NCBI GenBank assembly: GCA_026120185.1 | Contig: JANUWF010001942.1 | Coordinates: forward strand, 3,570,001 to 3,634,000 | Length of the DNA: 64,000 bases | Direction of reading: 5' to 3' | Origin: Voacanga thouarsii | Taxonomy: Eukaryota > Streptophyta > Magnoliopsida > Gentianales > Apocynaceae | Shown: positions 12,335 through 25,123 of the stretch, one piece after another | Numbering within the stretch: position 1 is the stretch's first letter | Layout: every line of letters begins with the position of its first letter | Position numbers and translations under genes: made by a program | Notes under the pieces: generated by a model | What the model was told of the DNA's origin: nothing | Seen by the model: the letters and a program-made list of their open reading frames with translations, nothing else | Database searches by the model: none

Positions 12335-14409
12335 CAGAGAAAAATTAGGGTTTTTAGGTTTTAAAATTTATAACATGCGTTTTTTGGTTGCAAAGTTATG
12401 ATTGTTATCTGAACATACTTGGATATTGAAAAAGAAACCTCCTTTCAAAAGATTTGATGAAAAGATAACACTTTTATTCTTTATTCTTGAAATATGAAAA
12501 TTTTGTGGTATTATGCTAGTTGAGGATTTAATGAAAAATAAAATAGCAAAGTAATTTATTATTTTAGGCCTTTTTGATATTGCAATCTAGACATGCTTAG
12601 GATGTGTTTTGTGCTATAGATCATGCAATAAAACCCTAGAATAAAACCCTATAATTTTTGAAAAACTAGAAGGAGCAGAATACCCTATTTTTGCTAAATA
12701 TTCCGTTTGACATAGTTATTACTACTTGATAAAGTCCGAATTTGAGAAAGATCAAAAAATGAGAAAACATAGCTCTTGGTGTGTAGATGTTAACTATAAA
12801 ATTATAGAATTTGCTAATGAGGATATTAAAATTTACATATTTTTCTTTAATGCTGGTTTGTGCTAGGAAGAACACTACCATAGGAAAAAAATAAAATTTT
12901 GAGCATAATTAATGTCTGCTTTTTGTACAAGGCCACTGGTATTCTGTTCTGTATGTGTTTAGAAATGTCTCTGTAAAAATAGAGGCCATGTCGAGGTGTC
13001 TTCATATGCATTATATTATTAGGGAGGAAGGGTAAATTGTTGGAAATTGTGATCAACTTAATAATTTCTAAGGAAACTCTATATTTTTAATTTGTATTAC
13101 TTCTATAAATGAAATAATTATAGGGGTTGACACGTGGGGATGAAGTAAAACTTTGGACAATGATTTATTTGAAGATTTGCTTGTTGTATGTGAATTGAGA
13201 ATTAATTATAAAAAGAATATGATTTTCTAAGATACTAAGAGTAGTTGGTGACTAATTTATTTTATGACTTTTACACTTGGAAAGTTATTAAGAGCAAGGA
13301 TCCACTCATTAAGAAATTAAGTTGTTATACCAGGGTAAGTTTTGCATTAAAACCATTTGTGATATATAACAATTGCAAGTTGTCAAATGTTTTGTGGTAA
13401 TTATGGAAACACAGTTTGTTGTGATAATATGCTTTGCATAGCTGGTTTTCTTATTCTATTTCAACGTACGCACTGTTTACTTAAACAAAAAGATTTTAAA
13501 ACAACTTAATTGACTTTTGCATTAAACGATTTAGTCAAGGTTTAACAAGTCATGCTTTAAAATCTCTTGTTAGTTGCCACTTGTTGTTAATACGGTTCTT
13601 TGTTGAAAAAATATTGAGTATTCAATAAGAGTAGACTACTAGCACTAGCCTAAGAAGGAGCAGCTAGTTTCCCGATAGGCGGCCACTTCTGAGAGATAAA
13701 CTTGTTTTTTATTAGGCGACAGCGCTAGGGTGTTAGGTTGGTCTAAGCTAGCAATGGGACTGTATTTCTCTGGAATGGACAACTAGTAAGTTAGAGGGGT
13801 TTGGGAGAAGGAAGAGTATCCCTACCTAGTAGGTCGATCACCCACTGTACTCTGATGCAAGGTGTCATAATACAGGGTCATGATGTAAGGTTTCATGACT
13901 TAGAGCTATGATGCTAGGTTTCATAGTCCACATTACTGTTGAGTGGTTGATTTCCTTAAAATATGGGTATTTATTGAGAAAGCAAATTGAAAATGCCACT
14001 CTTGTATTTAAAACGGTTGACTGTGATTGCAATTACGTTTTTGATATTTTAAAGTGCATATCACGAAATTGTTTCAAATGTGCACTCTCATAGATAGAGG
14101 ACTTATTGGAAAATTTATTTTTCATATTATTTGTGCATGTTTTCAGGTTGAGAGCACTTCTGACAAGGTTGGGGCTAAAGTCCAAGATTTGTACTTTACA
14201 TTTTTAATCGTTTTATTTGGAGATGATGTGTTGTCAATCATTATTCTAAAAATCTATACAAATTTTCTTTGAGTTATAATACATTTAAATTTTATTTGAT
14301 GGATTTCTTTGGTTGAGTTATTTATTTACCTCGTTATAAAGATCCCTTGTTCTTTGGACGGGGTGACATCTTTGCTCCTTTTAGGGTACATAGATAGCGA
14401 TGTATTACA
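12335..14409 (+). mobile_element. Diverged, 5'-truncated family-X-like LTR
   Basis: The last part resembles the end of the X LTR at 48230-49405: a GGTAAG-containing stretch, a block on assigning numbers of the form AGGAAGAGTATCC...TAGGTCGATCACC, then CCCTTGTTCTTTGGACGGGGTGACATC, ending TGTATTACA at 14409 (X ends GGGGTGTTACA). Similarity fades to the left and the TGTGAAACC start is missing. No genes are recognisable; short reading frames here are not supported. Confidence 0.6.
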
Positions 14410-16061
14410 TGAATGGTAAGGTCTAAAAGATCACAAGACAAGATTTAAGAAAGAAAAGGAGTTGGCCATGTAATTAAGGAGAATTCCTGCACAAATACTC
14501 AAATACAAAACATCGTTTAATCAATTAAGACCAAAGTGAAGCATTAGCAAATTTCTAAAATAATGTAAATTCGCTCTCTTGAGTAATGAAATTCTTACCT
14601 TTGGACCAACCCATAGACATCTCTATCATACAAATTAAATTGAATGATGTACAAAAATCAAGGAAATCCAAATTTAAGGCAAAAAGTCATAAAATCCCTA
14701 TCTCTAGGTGACCCTATAACCTTATTCATCATAAGGTTTTCAATTCCCTAAATTCTTTCTCAAGTTTATCAAGGGAAAGTAAATCTATTTGATTAACATA
14801 AAAGGGAACCTATCTCATACATCATTTCTCAAGTTCAACATAAGAGAATTACCCATTTAACCAATCGAATCAATCAAGTCTAAGTGATAGATTACTCAAA
14901 ATAGAAATCAATAGATCAAATAAATATCAAATACAAGAGTAAAATAGAGTACAACCCTTTAATTACAACTGAAATCAAGTAAATTTAACATCCACAAAAT
15001 AAAAGTATAAATGGGAGAAAAAGAAAACTCATAGACAAGGTTTTTCTTCTACTTTGCAATCTTTTTTTGGGTGTTCCTCTTCTCCTCAAATCCTCTCTTG
15101 ATCTTCTCTTCTTTACATTTCCTTGTGTTTCCAAGAGGTTCTCAGAGGTATTTCATGGGAGGCTCTCTTTGTGTCTGCCTATTGAAGGCTATTTATAGGT
15201 TGTTTCCTCGAATCCCAAAAATTTTGCAAAACAGGGGATTGTTTGTGATGTTGCATGGTACCGTGGAAGGTGTTTTGCATGCCGCCATCATGCTTTAATG
15301 TTCCTATACTAGCCTTGAAATGATGTTATGGAATTTAAATTCTTTTTATGTTATGTACATGCATAACTGCATCAAAGGTGAGGTGCATGACACTGTCAAA
15401 GCTCAAAAGTCTTGACAGTTTTGAATCCTAATAGTGTACGATGACGTGGAAAGTAATGGGCAGAACACTGTGGACTTCTAGTATATTAACTTTTGACATT
15501 TAAGTAGTGCACAACTGCATGAATATTGATCTCGACGATGCCATGTGGCTTCAGTTTAGCTCTTTTTTTAGCATTTTTCTCCTTTCCTTGTCTAATCATA
15601 ACCTTTTCAACTTATATAAAATGAGGAGAAAATAAGAGATTAAGTAGCAATCTAGAATGAATTTTAAAGACTTTAAAGCACAAATGATACGTAAAATATG
15701 CATATAATGAACAATTATCCGGTGAGTATAATGGGAATGCAACTTTCATTGCTAATGATCTTTTTCCTTTTGATATATGTTATGATTCATGGATGAATCA
15801 ACTTCAAGAAGGGAAAAATGATAGAAATCATCTTCATCAAGAAGCTCATGCAAAGAAGGTGAAACAATGACGTAAGGACTATGGATGAGATCAAAAGCCA
15901 AGAGATTCCAAGAGAGCCTTCAAGTATTCATGAAGATACAATTGAGGACGAATGAGCCTTGAAAGGCTTTGGAAGACTTGAAAGGAGCTCAATTTGTTCA
16001 TTGTCTAAGTGGAAGTTCAAGGGATGGCTAAGAAAAACCAAGGATTGTCAAAGAACATTCT
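14410..16061. other. Unassigned non-coding DNA, probably old repeat
   Basis: No reading frame, terminal repeat or RNA gene is recognisable. The pyrimidine-rich block at about 15040-15130 and the repeated GCATG-containing words near 15250-15540 resemble degraded retrotransposon regulatory DNA, but no family can be named. Its right edge is the TTAGAGCG copy that flanks the hAT-like element. Confidence 0.4.
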
Positions 16062-16530
16062 TTAGAGCGTAGGGATGGAAATAGGCCAGGCTCTTAACAG
16101 GAGGCTTAAAGCCTGGCCTGGTTTAGGCTTAGCTTAGTCTAAGCCTATTTAGTAAATGAGTCAGGCTTGAGCCTTAAATTAGGTATGTTTAGTTAAAAAG
16201 GTTAAGCTTATTTAATAATAACCTGGCCTAACACCTATCAGACCTGGCTTATTTACATATTGTGTATTACACAATTATTATATGTTGCATATTAATAATA
16301 ATTTATAGTATTATATACATCTTGTATATGTAAAATATAATTTATATAAAAAATTCATTAACCTTAACATATAACACATTATTAGTTTATTTATTTATAT
16401 TACATATAAAAATTAATATCAGTCTAAACTAAAATGGGATAGAAAAAGAAATGATTATATGTTAACAAGATTTTAAGTAGACTTTTTAAACAAGCCAAGC
16501 CCGAACCTTAAAAAAGCTTATATAGGCTAA

Positions 16531-17165
16531 CACTACAAGAAATTACAGCATTAGCGAGGGCTAATACCATTGCTAAACCATCGCTAATTGTAAATAGCAA
16601 CACCATAGCAACAGAACACACCATAGATGAATACTTAGTCGCTAAATGAAAATTTTGTGATGGCAAACTTGAACCGTCACTAATACCGAGGGTTTAACAA
16701 AGGCTAATAATCGAGTCAACGAACTTGTAGTGGTCAAATTTGCTTCGGTGTAGCAATGGAATAGTGAGCTATATTATTTTCTACATATGGAATTTTTAGA
16801 AATTAATTCAACCCGTAGCTAAACCGTCGCAACGTTAGTGAGGCATTAGAAACAGCATATAAACCCTAGTCATATCTGCTATGGATTAGCGACGACATTG
16901 TAAATTTATTTTACACATAAAATATAACTACCATCGAAAACCCGTAGCTTTATTAGCGAGGGAGTAGCAATGGCTATCAAAGTTTATGTTTTTAATTTTG
17001 GAAATAATTTCCTTCATCGCAAATCCGTAGTTAAATTAGCAAGGGATTAGCGATGGCTAGTTTTTATTTATGAAAAAAATTTCCTTTCGTAGCTAAATTA
17101 GGAATAGATTAGCGACGGAATAAACTTTGTTGTCGCTAAACCATAGGAAGTTGCTAATTCTATTT
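16531..17165. repeat. CACTA left terminal inverted repeat and subterminal repeats
   Basis: After the terminus, the motif family TTAGCGA(G/T)GG, TTAGCGATGGCTA and CGTAGCTAAA recurs in both orientations roughly every 30-90 bases. In En/Spm elements such subterminal motifs are bound by the TnpA-type protein. The same motif family fills the opposite end (57841-59895), which supports pairing of the two ends. Confidence 0.85.
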
Positions 17166-17399
17166 TATATTTTGAACCAACGAGGACTATTTTGTAAATA
17201 TTTTGAACCCCCTATACTGTATTACACATTGAAACAATATATAACACACAAAACGTGAATTCAGAAAAATGCATAAATGATTTCATTAAATTGGAAAGGA
17301 AAATAATCATCACAATAATATAAAATAAATATATAGGATAAGTGTACTGTGAATATAAAATAATGAAGCCAAACGAAATATCTACTAGAGATGTTATAA

Positions 17400-18310
17400 A
17401 TGATAAAATTTACAAAAAAATTCCTAAGCTATGGGAGTAGTGGCGCCAACTAAAGGAGGTGGGGGCTTAGATTGAGGACGTGAATGGGTCGAAGAATGAG
17501 GATCCGGGGATGGAATAAAGCTGCCACCAGTGTCATCCTCCCCATCAACTGCCCGAGTCAACAGTAATGGTGCTTTGGAAACCCAAACCTCTCCGACATC
17601 AGTGTTATCCAACTCTAAAGATGATCCATTCTCTGTTCAAAATCCTTTCTAAGCTCCTCTCTCACCATGTACACCCTTTCCTCTACCCTCCTCTTGACTA
17701 TCTGCTCTATATCTACAGGTGCAGAGGTATCTGTGGATTGCAAGGAACTCACTTGGAGCTACTGCCTGCCTCGGGCTGCCTCTAAGACAAGTCCAAAAAC
17801 GCGACCTCCATTGAACGCGCCAACTGCCTCAATAAATAGAGCTTACTTTTCTTGGACAGCAGAAGAGGCAACGCTCGTAGACCCAATGGAAGAAGCCTAA
17901 GTAAGGTGCTCTTTGGTAGCCATCATGTCATCATAAAATTGATTGCAAAGTCGATTTTTTTTAAAGTGAATTGTAACCAAATATAAAGTATTTTAATTCA
18001 CATTTTTTAACTCTTTACCAATGTCTTGCAAGAACGCTCGATGACGTACTGCCCTTGTCTATCCCTACTCTGAAAAGTATGCAGCCTCTTATACTAGTCA
18101 ATATGGCTAAAGTCAATGCCCATCTTCTCCCGCTATAATTACAATAATAACTTATTAGAATATTGACTAAAAATAATTTATAGGAAGTAAAATTACAAAA
18201 CATGCAAATAGTTGAAGAAAATTACCATACGATCCTCGTGGATAATGAAAGGACCGAGCCTCCAGTATAAGTGCAGGTGGCCTGAACCTTATTCCTCTAA
18301 GTAGTGGAAG
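17400..18310 (-). pseudogene. TnpA-like (Ptta/En-Spm transposase family) remnant
   Basis: Minus-strand frames at about 18310-18220 read NKVQATCTYTGGSV, and at about 18130-18020 IDQ-like YKRLHTFQSR, in the order expected for the plant En/Spm-type transposase family (the THTGGS core followed by a short linker and a TH-containing stretch). A proline-rich tail follows at 17612-17424. Stops and frameshifts are frequent. The position downstream of the TNP2-like gene on the same strand fits a CACTA element. The intervening 18310-19540 is decayed, possibly the N-terminal part of this gene or introns. Confidence 0.5.
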
Positions 18311-19539
18311 AGATCCACTGAAACTCCTATACGCTCTAGCACTATCTCATCTACTCCTAGATCTAAGCGTCAATCTAGGAAAGGTACTAACCAACTAGGT
18401 TCGCCCTCCGAACCTTTAATAAGGTGTCCGAAAGGCGAGTCTTGCACTTGTGCTCCGAATTGGATTAGATCCAAGCACTGTGATCATCACCCTAATGAAG
18501 TAGCTTCCACAAAAAATTACATTATATTTGAAGTTATTAGTATAAAATAAATAACAAAAAATGTATGTATGAAATACAAAACACTTTAATAATATGCATT
18601 TGTATAATAATTAGTAACTTACTCTAAAATCTTCAAACCAGATATTCTTCACGTGCATTGGGACATCCGCAAATATAGCGTAGGGCCTGTCGAAGTACTT
18701 CTAGAATATCGATGTGATCTCCCGTACATAATGATGGGAACCAGCAAATCTCATTTGTAAAGTTAAACATATTCTAAAAATTAAAGCGAGTGAAATATAC
18801 TTAACTAATTATAATCTACATATAAAATATAGTATAATGTACAAAATAATACCTATCTGCTCGTGGTGTAATCAAAGGTCATGGATCCTGGTCCTGAGAT
18901 CTAGGTTGAAAAAATGCTACAAATGATGAAACAACAGGAGACTCACTATCCTGCCTAAGTAGTGTACCTCCCTGATGCTGATCAGGTGCTAGGATTCGTG
19001 GAGTATGCCCAGGTGATGGCATACGGTTCTATGAATGGGTATGCTCTGCATCAGCAGAAGGCTGCTGCTCTCTAGTATACATATCTAAGAGGGAAAAACA
19101 TAGTTAAAAAAAATGTAAGTGAAGGAAAAAATGTCTCATATTCTAACTATTATATATACATAAAAGTAAATTGTAACTTTTGCTTCGTGGATCAAAATCA
19201 AGATGGACCTATAAAGAACTAATCAACTAATTAAAATACACTATTCACTTGAGTCATCCTTTGAAATGTATTCCTCAGAATCAACTTCTGTTTGAGAATC
19301 TATTTCTCAATCACTCTCATCATCAGATACACTGTAGTTCAAATTTTGGTCCTGATCTAATGCTTCCTCTTGAACATCCAATAACTCATTTATGACTTCT
19401 CCATGCGTGCAAAAGGATCATATTTAAAAAAAATTTAAGTGAAGGAAAAAATGTCACATATTCAAATTTTGGACCAAGATAAACTATCGAAGATATACTC
19501 ATAGTCATTACATCATTGTCAGCACCTTCTTCTTGGAAA

Positions 19540-20060
19540 GCCCTATTAACAGTGGGTGCATCAACCACATGTCGTGCTTTTATTTTGCATACTGCTGCTA
19601 TCCAATCAGATTTTGGCCTTTTAGTTTCTGAATATGTCTTTTTGGGCTAATATAAAAGGATCATATTTAGGTTAACACCTCTTACTATTGATGTCTACCA
19701 ACTTATATTAAGGGTGTACTCTCATTCCTCGATTTAGTGTAGGGTCAAACCAATCATACTTAAAAAACACAACGGTCTGTAATGGATGACCAGGAAATTG
19801 AACTTCAATAACCTTCTTTAACACCCTGCAATAATCAACACTACCATGCTCATTCTGGCCATATTTAACACACACTCCGTAGTTAACACTTTTTCTACCG
19901 TTTGTGTGCTCACTTTTGTGAAATCAATAACACTTAATTGAATACGCCAGAGATGATTTCACCTGTCTCGACGGTGCCCATGAGAGGTTTTGCAAACATT
20001 TGTTTATCACCCTATTGATAGGATCTCGCACCTACAGGAAATTTGCAAACACATAAATTT
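19540..20060 (-). pseudogene. DUF4216-like C-terminal domain of CACTA transposase
   Basis: A continuous minus-strand segment reads VNYGVCVKYGQ, GSVDYCRVLKKVIEV and FFKYDWFDP. This is the pattern of the domain that follows DUF4218 in plant CACTA transposases. It lies 250 bp downstream of the DUF4218-like part, perhaps separated by a decayed intron. Internal stops make it non-functional. Confidence 0.7.
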
Positions 20061-20299
20061 GTAATCAAGATATTTAACATACATTTATTCAAATATTATT
20101 TAGATAACTTACATAATTTTTTAACCATCCAGCAAATTCGTTCTCTATCTTTTTCTCGACTTCCAACTCTGTGATACATGGTTGTTGGGATCGTAAAGCA
20201 GCTAAGAATACCTTATATTAGGCCGTACCTCATCATAGTTTAGTAAGATGTAGTTTATGGCAACTTTGAGTTCCTCAAATGTCAGGAATCTAGTTTGGA

Positions 20300-22740
20300 T
20301 CTTCCCTAATGTCCTCCCCTAAACTTTGCAAATTAATAGCAAAGCGTCTTCTGGATTATGCTCAGTTGCAACCTCTACATTACGAGGCATTTGTGTATGC
20401 CTTGTTTGAACATGTTCTTCAAAGTAGTAGGAAAAGAATGTCGAGGCTTCTTGAATGAGGTAAGTCTTACAAATTGATCCTTCAATCCTTGCCTTATTTT
20501 TTACATTAATTTTTAAGCAATGCAAGAACCTACAATTCGTTACAGCCATAATTAGAGCACACGTTTGAATTGTTATCATTATAGAGTACTATAATGGAAA
20601 TTAAATTATTTCTGAGTGTCTACCTTTCAAATAGATACATCCATCTGTATTGAGTTGGACTACAAACACGAGCATCATAAGGTATGTGAACTACTATGTG
20701 ATCCATTATATTGTAGAAACTTGGAAGGAACATTTTCTCAAGATTACATAAGAGCATAAGAATTTTGGACTCCAGTTTCTTCATGTAACTAATGCCTAAT
20801 TTTAGTGAGTACAAATCCCTATAAAAAGACTCAATTCAGTGAACACGTTCCGCACGTTAAGTGGAAGAAATTCCCTTAGAGCAATTAGCAGTTATCGTTC
20901 CATAAATATATGACAATAATAACTTTTCATGCCAGACATGTTCAACTCCTTCAGATCAACACATCGTGATAAGTTAGAAGCATATCCATTTGGGAGTTGG
21001 AGTTCTTTCACTTGCTCAAGAAACACTTGCTTACCCGTGCTAGTCAATGAATAGCATGCTTTTGCCATGATAACCTTTCTTTCCCCTACACTACTAACTT
21101 GTAATTCAAGCCTATGATAAAACGTCTCAGTATCACATCTCACCTTTAGATTGTCTCTTGTTTTTCCCTTCACACCTGTAATAGTGTTAAAGACATTGTC
21201 AAACACATTCTTTTCATTATGCATGATATCTATGTTATGTGGCACTAAAAGAGTTCGCCAGTAAGGCAAGTCCTGAAAGATACTCCTTTAAACCCAGTTG
21301 TGATTCACACTTCTATCATCACTCCTCACAAGTTCATGTCCTGAACTGTAATTCTGGGATAGCGGCACACCCTGGCCCACATTTGCTCTCCTGTGTAATT
21401 CAAGTGATGAAGTTTTGTATCCTCTGTCCTTCTGAATGAATGTCTGTCCATCCTAAATGTATGATCAAGTGGTAAGAACCGACAATGACAATCGAACCAA
21501 GATGTTTTACCATCAAATTGCAAATGGAACAATTTTGTGTGCTCCATGTAATATGCACAAGTAAATTTGCCTGTAGTGCTCTACCCACTAAGCATTCTAT
21601 AGGCCAAAAAGTCATTAATTGTCCACAAAAGTACAACTCGCAATTGAAAATTTTGTCTCTTAGACATGTCATATGTGCAGATACTATTAGACTACAATCC
21701 CCTCAGTTCATCAGTCATTAGTTGTAAATATACATCAATCTTGTGTTTAGGATTCTTTGGCCCTAGAATAATAACAGTTAAGGACATTACTGGATCCTTC
21801 ATTCACATCCACAGGGGAAGATTATAAGGAGTGAGAATGATTGGCCAACATGAATACTGATTTTCAGACATCCCGAATATAGCGAAACCATCTATGCACA
21901 TTCCAAGTCTTACATTATGTGATTCCTTTGCAAATTCATAATGACTCTTATCAAAATATTGCAACCCTCACTATCATGAGGATGACTCATATAGCCATCA
22001 ACCATTGAGTTCTTCGCATGCCATCTCATGTGTGTAGCAATCGTTTTAGATTAATATAATTGCTACAATTGAGGTGTTATTGAAAAATAGTACATCTTCT
22101 TAAAAGGTATCTCTTTATGCTTGTTACTCCCCCGACCCTTCCTCAGCATCTATCGATGATGACCACAAAACTTACAATTCCTATGGGTGATATCTTCTTT
22201 CCAATAATATGCATCTATTTGTGAAAATATCTATTTTTTGGATAGGTAAACCGAGGCCAGAAACTAATTTTTTCATCTCGTAAAAGTCATTTGGAATCTT
22301 ATTCCCGACAAGTACAACCTCCTTCATGAGCTGCAACCACTTGGTTAAAATCTTTCTCAGACATATTATTTTCAAACTTGATATATAATAGTCGAGATAC
22401 AAGTGATAGCTGAAAATGGCTTGAACACCATTCCAATATCGGTGTATCTGCAGCTCGCAATATATCATAGAACTTCTGTGCATTTGTATTTGAAGGTTCC
22501 TCAATAGAATCTGTAGATGCCCCAAAATTATCAAACTCAGGCCCTGCAACATCTGGAACCATATCTCAAAATGGGTTGCCTAAATAGCTTTCACCAACTG
22601 TACCTCTTGATGTTGAGATTAGCTCTCTCGTCAACTCTCTCGAAGCTGTATGATATGTTTCACCATGACAAGTCCACCGATGATAGTTACCAACAAATCT
22701 ATTTTGGTATAAATGAATTTTGACTTCAGGTTGGGACTAA
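20300..22740 (-). pseudogene. TNP2-type CACTA transposase (TNP2 plus DUF4218 domains), decayed
   Basis: From the 5' side: a transposase-associated stretch RWTCHGETYHTASREL at about 22690; the TNP2 core with GNKIPNDFYEMKKLVSGLGL at about 22290, MRWHAKNSMVDGY near 22025 and RRTEDTKLHHLNYTGEQ near 21400; then MPYWRTLLVPHNIDIMHNEKN (21269) leading into DUF4218, with NGYASNLSRCVDLKELNMSG near 20960 and PTQYRWMYLFER at 20620; then KNKARIEGSI near 20490. This enzyme would cut and join the CACTA ends in the nucleus. Frameshifts and stops break it into at least six pieces, so it is inactive. Confidence 0.88.
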
Positions 22741-22972
22741 TACTCACTTATTTTGACACTTTGAGTAAGGACATCTTATCTTGGACGATACCGAATTCTA
22801 AATAGCGAATGACATAAATTTTTTAACCCCCCCCCTTCAAATTTAATAATAATACCCTTGATACCGTCTATCTAAAATCAACAACATCAATCACATGCAA
22901 ATTTAGGGACACAGTATAAGTCTTGATGTTCCAAAATCAGAATATAACTTTGAGTAAATAAGTATAGGAGGT

Positions 22973-23722
22973 TTGACCTTTGAGAAATCAGATTCTTTAA
23001 AAAAAAAGTTCAAATTATATCAAAAAGTAAAAGCTTTTAGATTATCTAGAACCGTTTCATCCTTACTTTTTCATGTACCCTTCATATATTTCTGATCCCT
23101 ATTATCTTGTAGTTAGGTTATCTATTTCTCTAGGTAATTTTTCGTCTGGTGGCCAGCTTCTTTTCATCATTCACGAAGTCTCAAAGATTACATGACTATT
23201 ACTCTTTACAGCATCAGACTGTTCCTACTAGATTTACAAAGAACTACTTCACTGGGAAGGATAAATGTGAGTTCATTCTTCAAGTCTCCAGAAAGACAAG
23301 AAAATGGTCAATTATTTTTTGGTTCTCTGGCATAAGAATAGTTAGTCTTATGCCAGAGAGTCACAATTTCGGCCATTTTCTTATCTGTCTGGAGACTTGA
23401 AGCATAAACTCACATTTATCCTTTACAGTGAAGTAGTCCTTTGCAAATCTAGCAAGAACAGTTTAATGCTGTAAAGAGCAATGGTCATATTATTCTTAAG
23501 ACATCGTGAATGACTCAAAAAAGTAGGCTACCAGATGGAAAACTACCTAGAGAAGTAAATAGCCTAATACCTGATAACAAGGATCATAAATATATGAAGG
23601 GTATATGAAAGAGTAAGGAAAAAAATGGTTCTAGTTAATCTAAAAACTTTTGCCTTTTTATATGATTTGAACTTTTTTTATTTAACAATCACCATTCAAG
23701 ATCCAGATATCTCAAAGGGATA
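22973..23722. repeat. Near-perfect ~0.75-kb foldback (inverted repeat)
   Basis: Two arms of about 365 bp face each other around a loop of roughly nine bases at 23337-23345: CTCTGGCATAAG pairs with CTTATGCCAGAG. Outer arms pair AAAAGTTCAAAT (about 23005) with ATTTGAACTTTT (about 23670). Mismatches are few and scattered. It lies within the CACTA element, on the upstream side of the transposase gene. No clear target duplication is visible, so the family (foldback MITE or local inverted duplication) is not decided. The apparent short reading frame at 23149-23400 is just one arm. Confidence 0.85.
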
Positions 23723-25123
23723 TGAGAGAAGAAATGGGGAATTGGTTGATTTACAATACAAACAATATTAAATGGTGACATTTCTGGCTTTCGTTACAGA
23801 TAAAAAGGAATCCATGCGCCCTCTCCCTCAACAACAAAACCCCATCTCACGATTACAAACTCCATAGAATTCCCAAAATCCTTCAATCTATGCTTGTAGT
23901 CCTATTTATTTTTACACAGCTTTTTTCCCAAGTCCTATTTGTCTGTAGCGGGTTGGTTAAGTCGTACACGCGTATAAGATCATTATAGCTTTCGATTGAA
24001 AGAAAATGAAGTTTTGTACAACTCTGCTTCAATATGTTGTCCATAAAAAGAAAATGAAGTTTTGTCCAACTCTATTTCAAACAATGAAACACAAATTCCA
24101 TTAGAAATATACATCATACGTGGGCTTCTGATAGTAAACCATCACTGTTGAACACAAAAATGTTCAAGAGCACACGATATACTTTGCACAAATGATCAGA
24201 TCCACACAGAAGTGCTTTCTTTTTTATATACAAGAGGACAGAAAGTGTGAATCAAATTCAATTCAAAACTTATTACTTGATATAAAATACTTTTAAACAA
24301 TTTTAGTTATTATCTTATCATGTTTGCCTAAAATGCTTGGATACTTGTCCGGCATAAATAGGGTTATATATTTAGAGAAATATTTGCATATCTTTTGTCC
24401 TATTAGTTTTTAGGAAAATTTTGGAGGGATAAGGTTGTATCCCTTTCACTTTATCAATTTATCTACTCTCAATTTTTGAAAAAATTTTGACAAAGCTTTC
24501 CCTATAAATTGGACACTTTCCAAGCACTAAGCCATCTCAGTTTTGCCAACATTCAATAACCATCACACCCAACAATATATAATCAACTCAATTAATCATG
24601 TTCACAAAGTAAAGGATAACCACCAATGATCTATGGGTAGTGATCCCCCATCACTCACAAGGTATGATCACCCATCACTCGCAGGTAACCATATGATAAA
24701 AGCACAGCATTATACAGCCATTTGAACCACATTAGTAAATGCCCTGTGGATACTCTATTTGTTTAATCAACCACAAGATAGAAATGATTGCTAACCATTG
24801 CCTTATTTGACCAACACATTTATTCAAGAAGAAGAAGCTATGATGGTTTCATGCATATGAGTTTAGCTTAAGGATGCATTGTTTACTTAAGCATTATTCC
24901 ATATTCGCAGTACTATTGTGGAAAAGCACTAGAAACTCTCTATGAAATATGGAAAGAAGAAAAGGGAAAAATAAAAATGCAGAAACAATAAAATAGAATG
25001 AACTTAACATTTGAATGAAATATTAATTATTAAGATTGCAGCCTATAATATGAAAATCAAGAAAAATGGCTAGCAAGAAAGGACTTCCAACTCAAAGTCA
25101 ACTTCTGACTAGTAGCATACCAT
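23723..25123. other. CACTA interior, no gene recognised
   Basis: AT-rich DNA between the foldback and the inserted Tat element. A 48-bp tandem duplication sits at about 24000-24095 (AAAATGAAGTTTTGT twice). A TATA-like CCCTATAAATTGG at about 24500 on the plus strand is followed by unbiased sequence that could be a transcript leader, but no reading frame follows. Nothing else is supported. Confidence 0.4.

Noticed and set aside
14401..14425. Primer-binding site after the diverged X-like LTR
   Set aside because: Only about five bases agree with TGGTATCAGAGC, which is within chance.
23149..23400. 83-codon frame as a small gene
   Set aside because: It is one arm of the foldback; the opposite arm gives no matching protein pattern.
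24500..24600. Pol II promoter (CCCTATAAATTGG) of a captured gene
   Set aside because: A TATA-like motif alone is weak in AT-rich DNA and no reading frame or splice signals follow before the Tat insertion.
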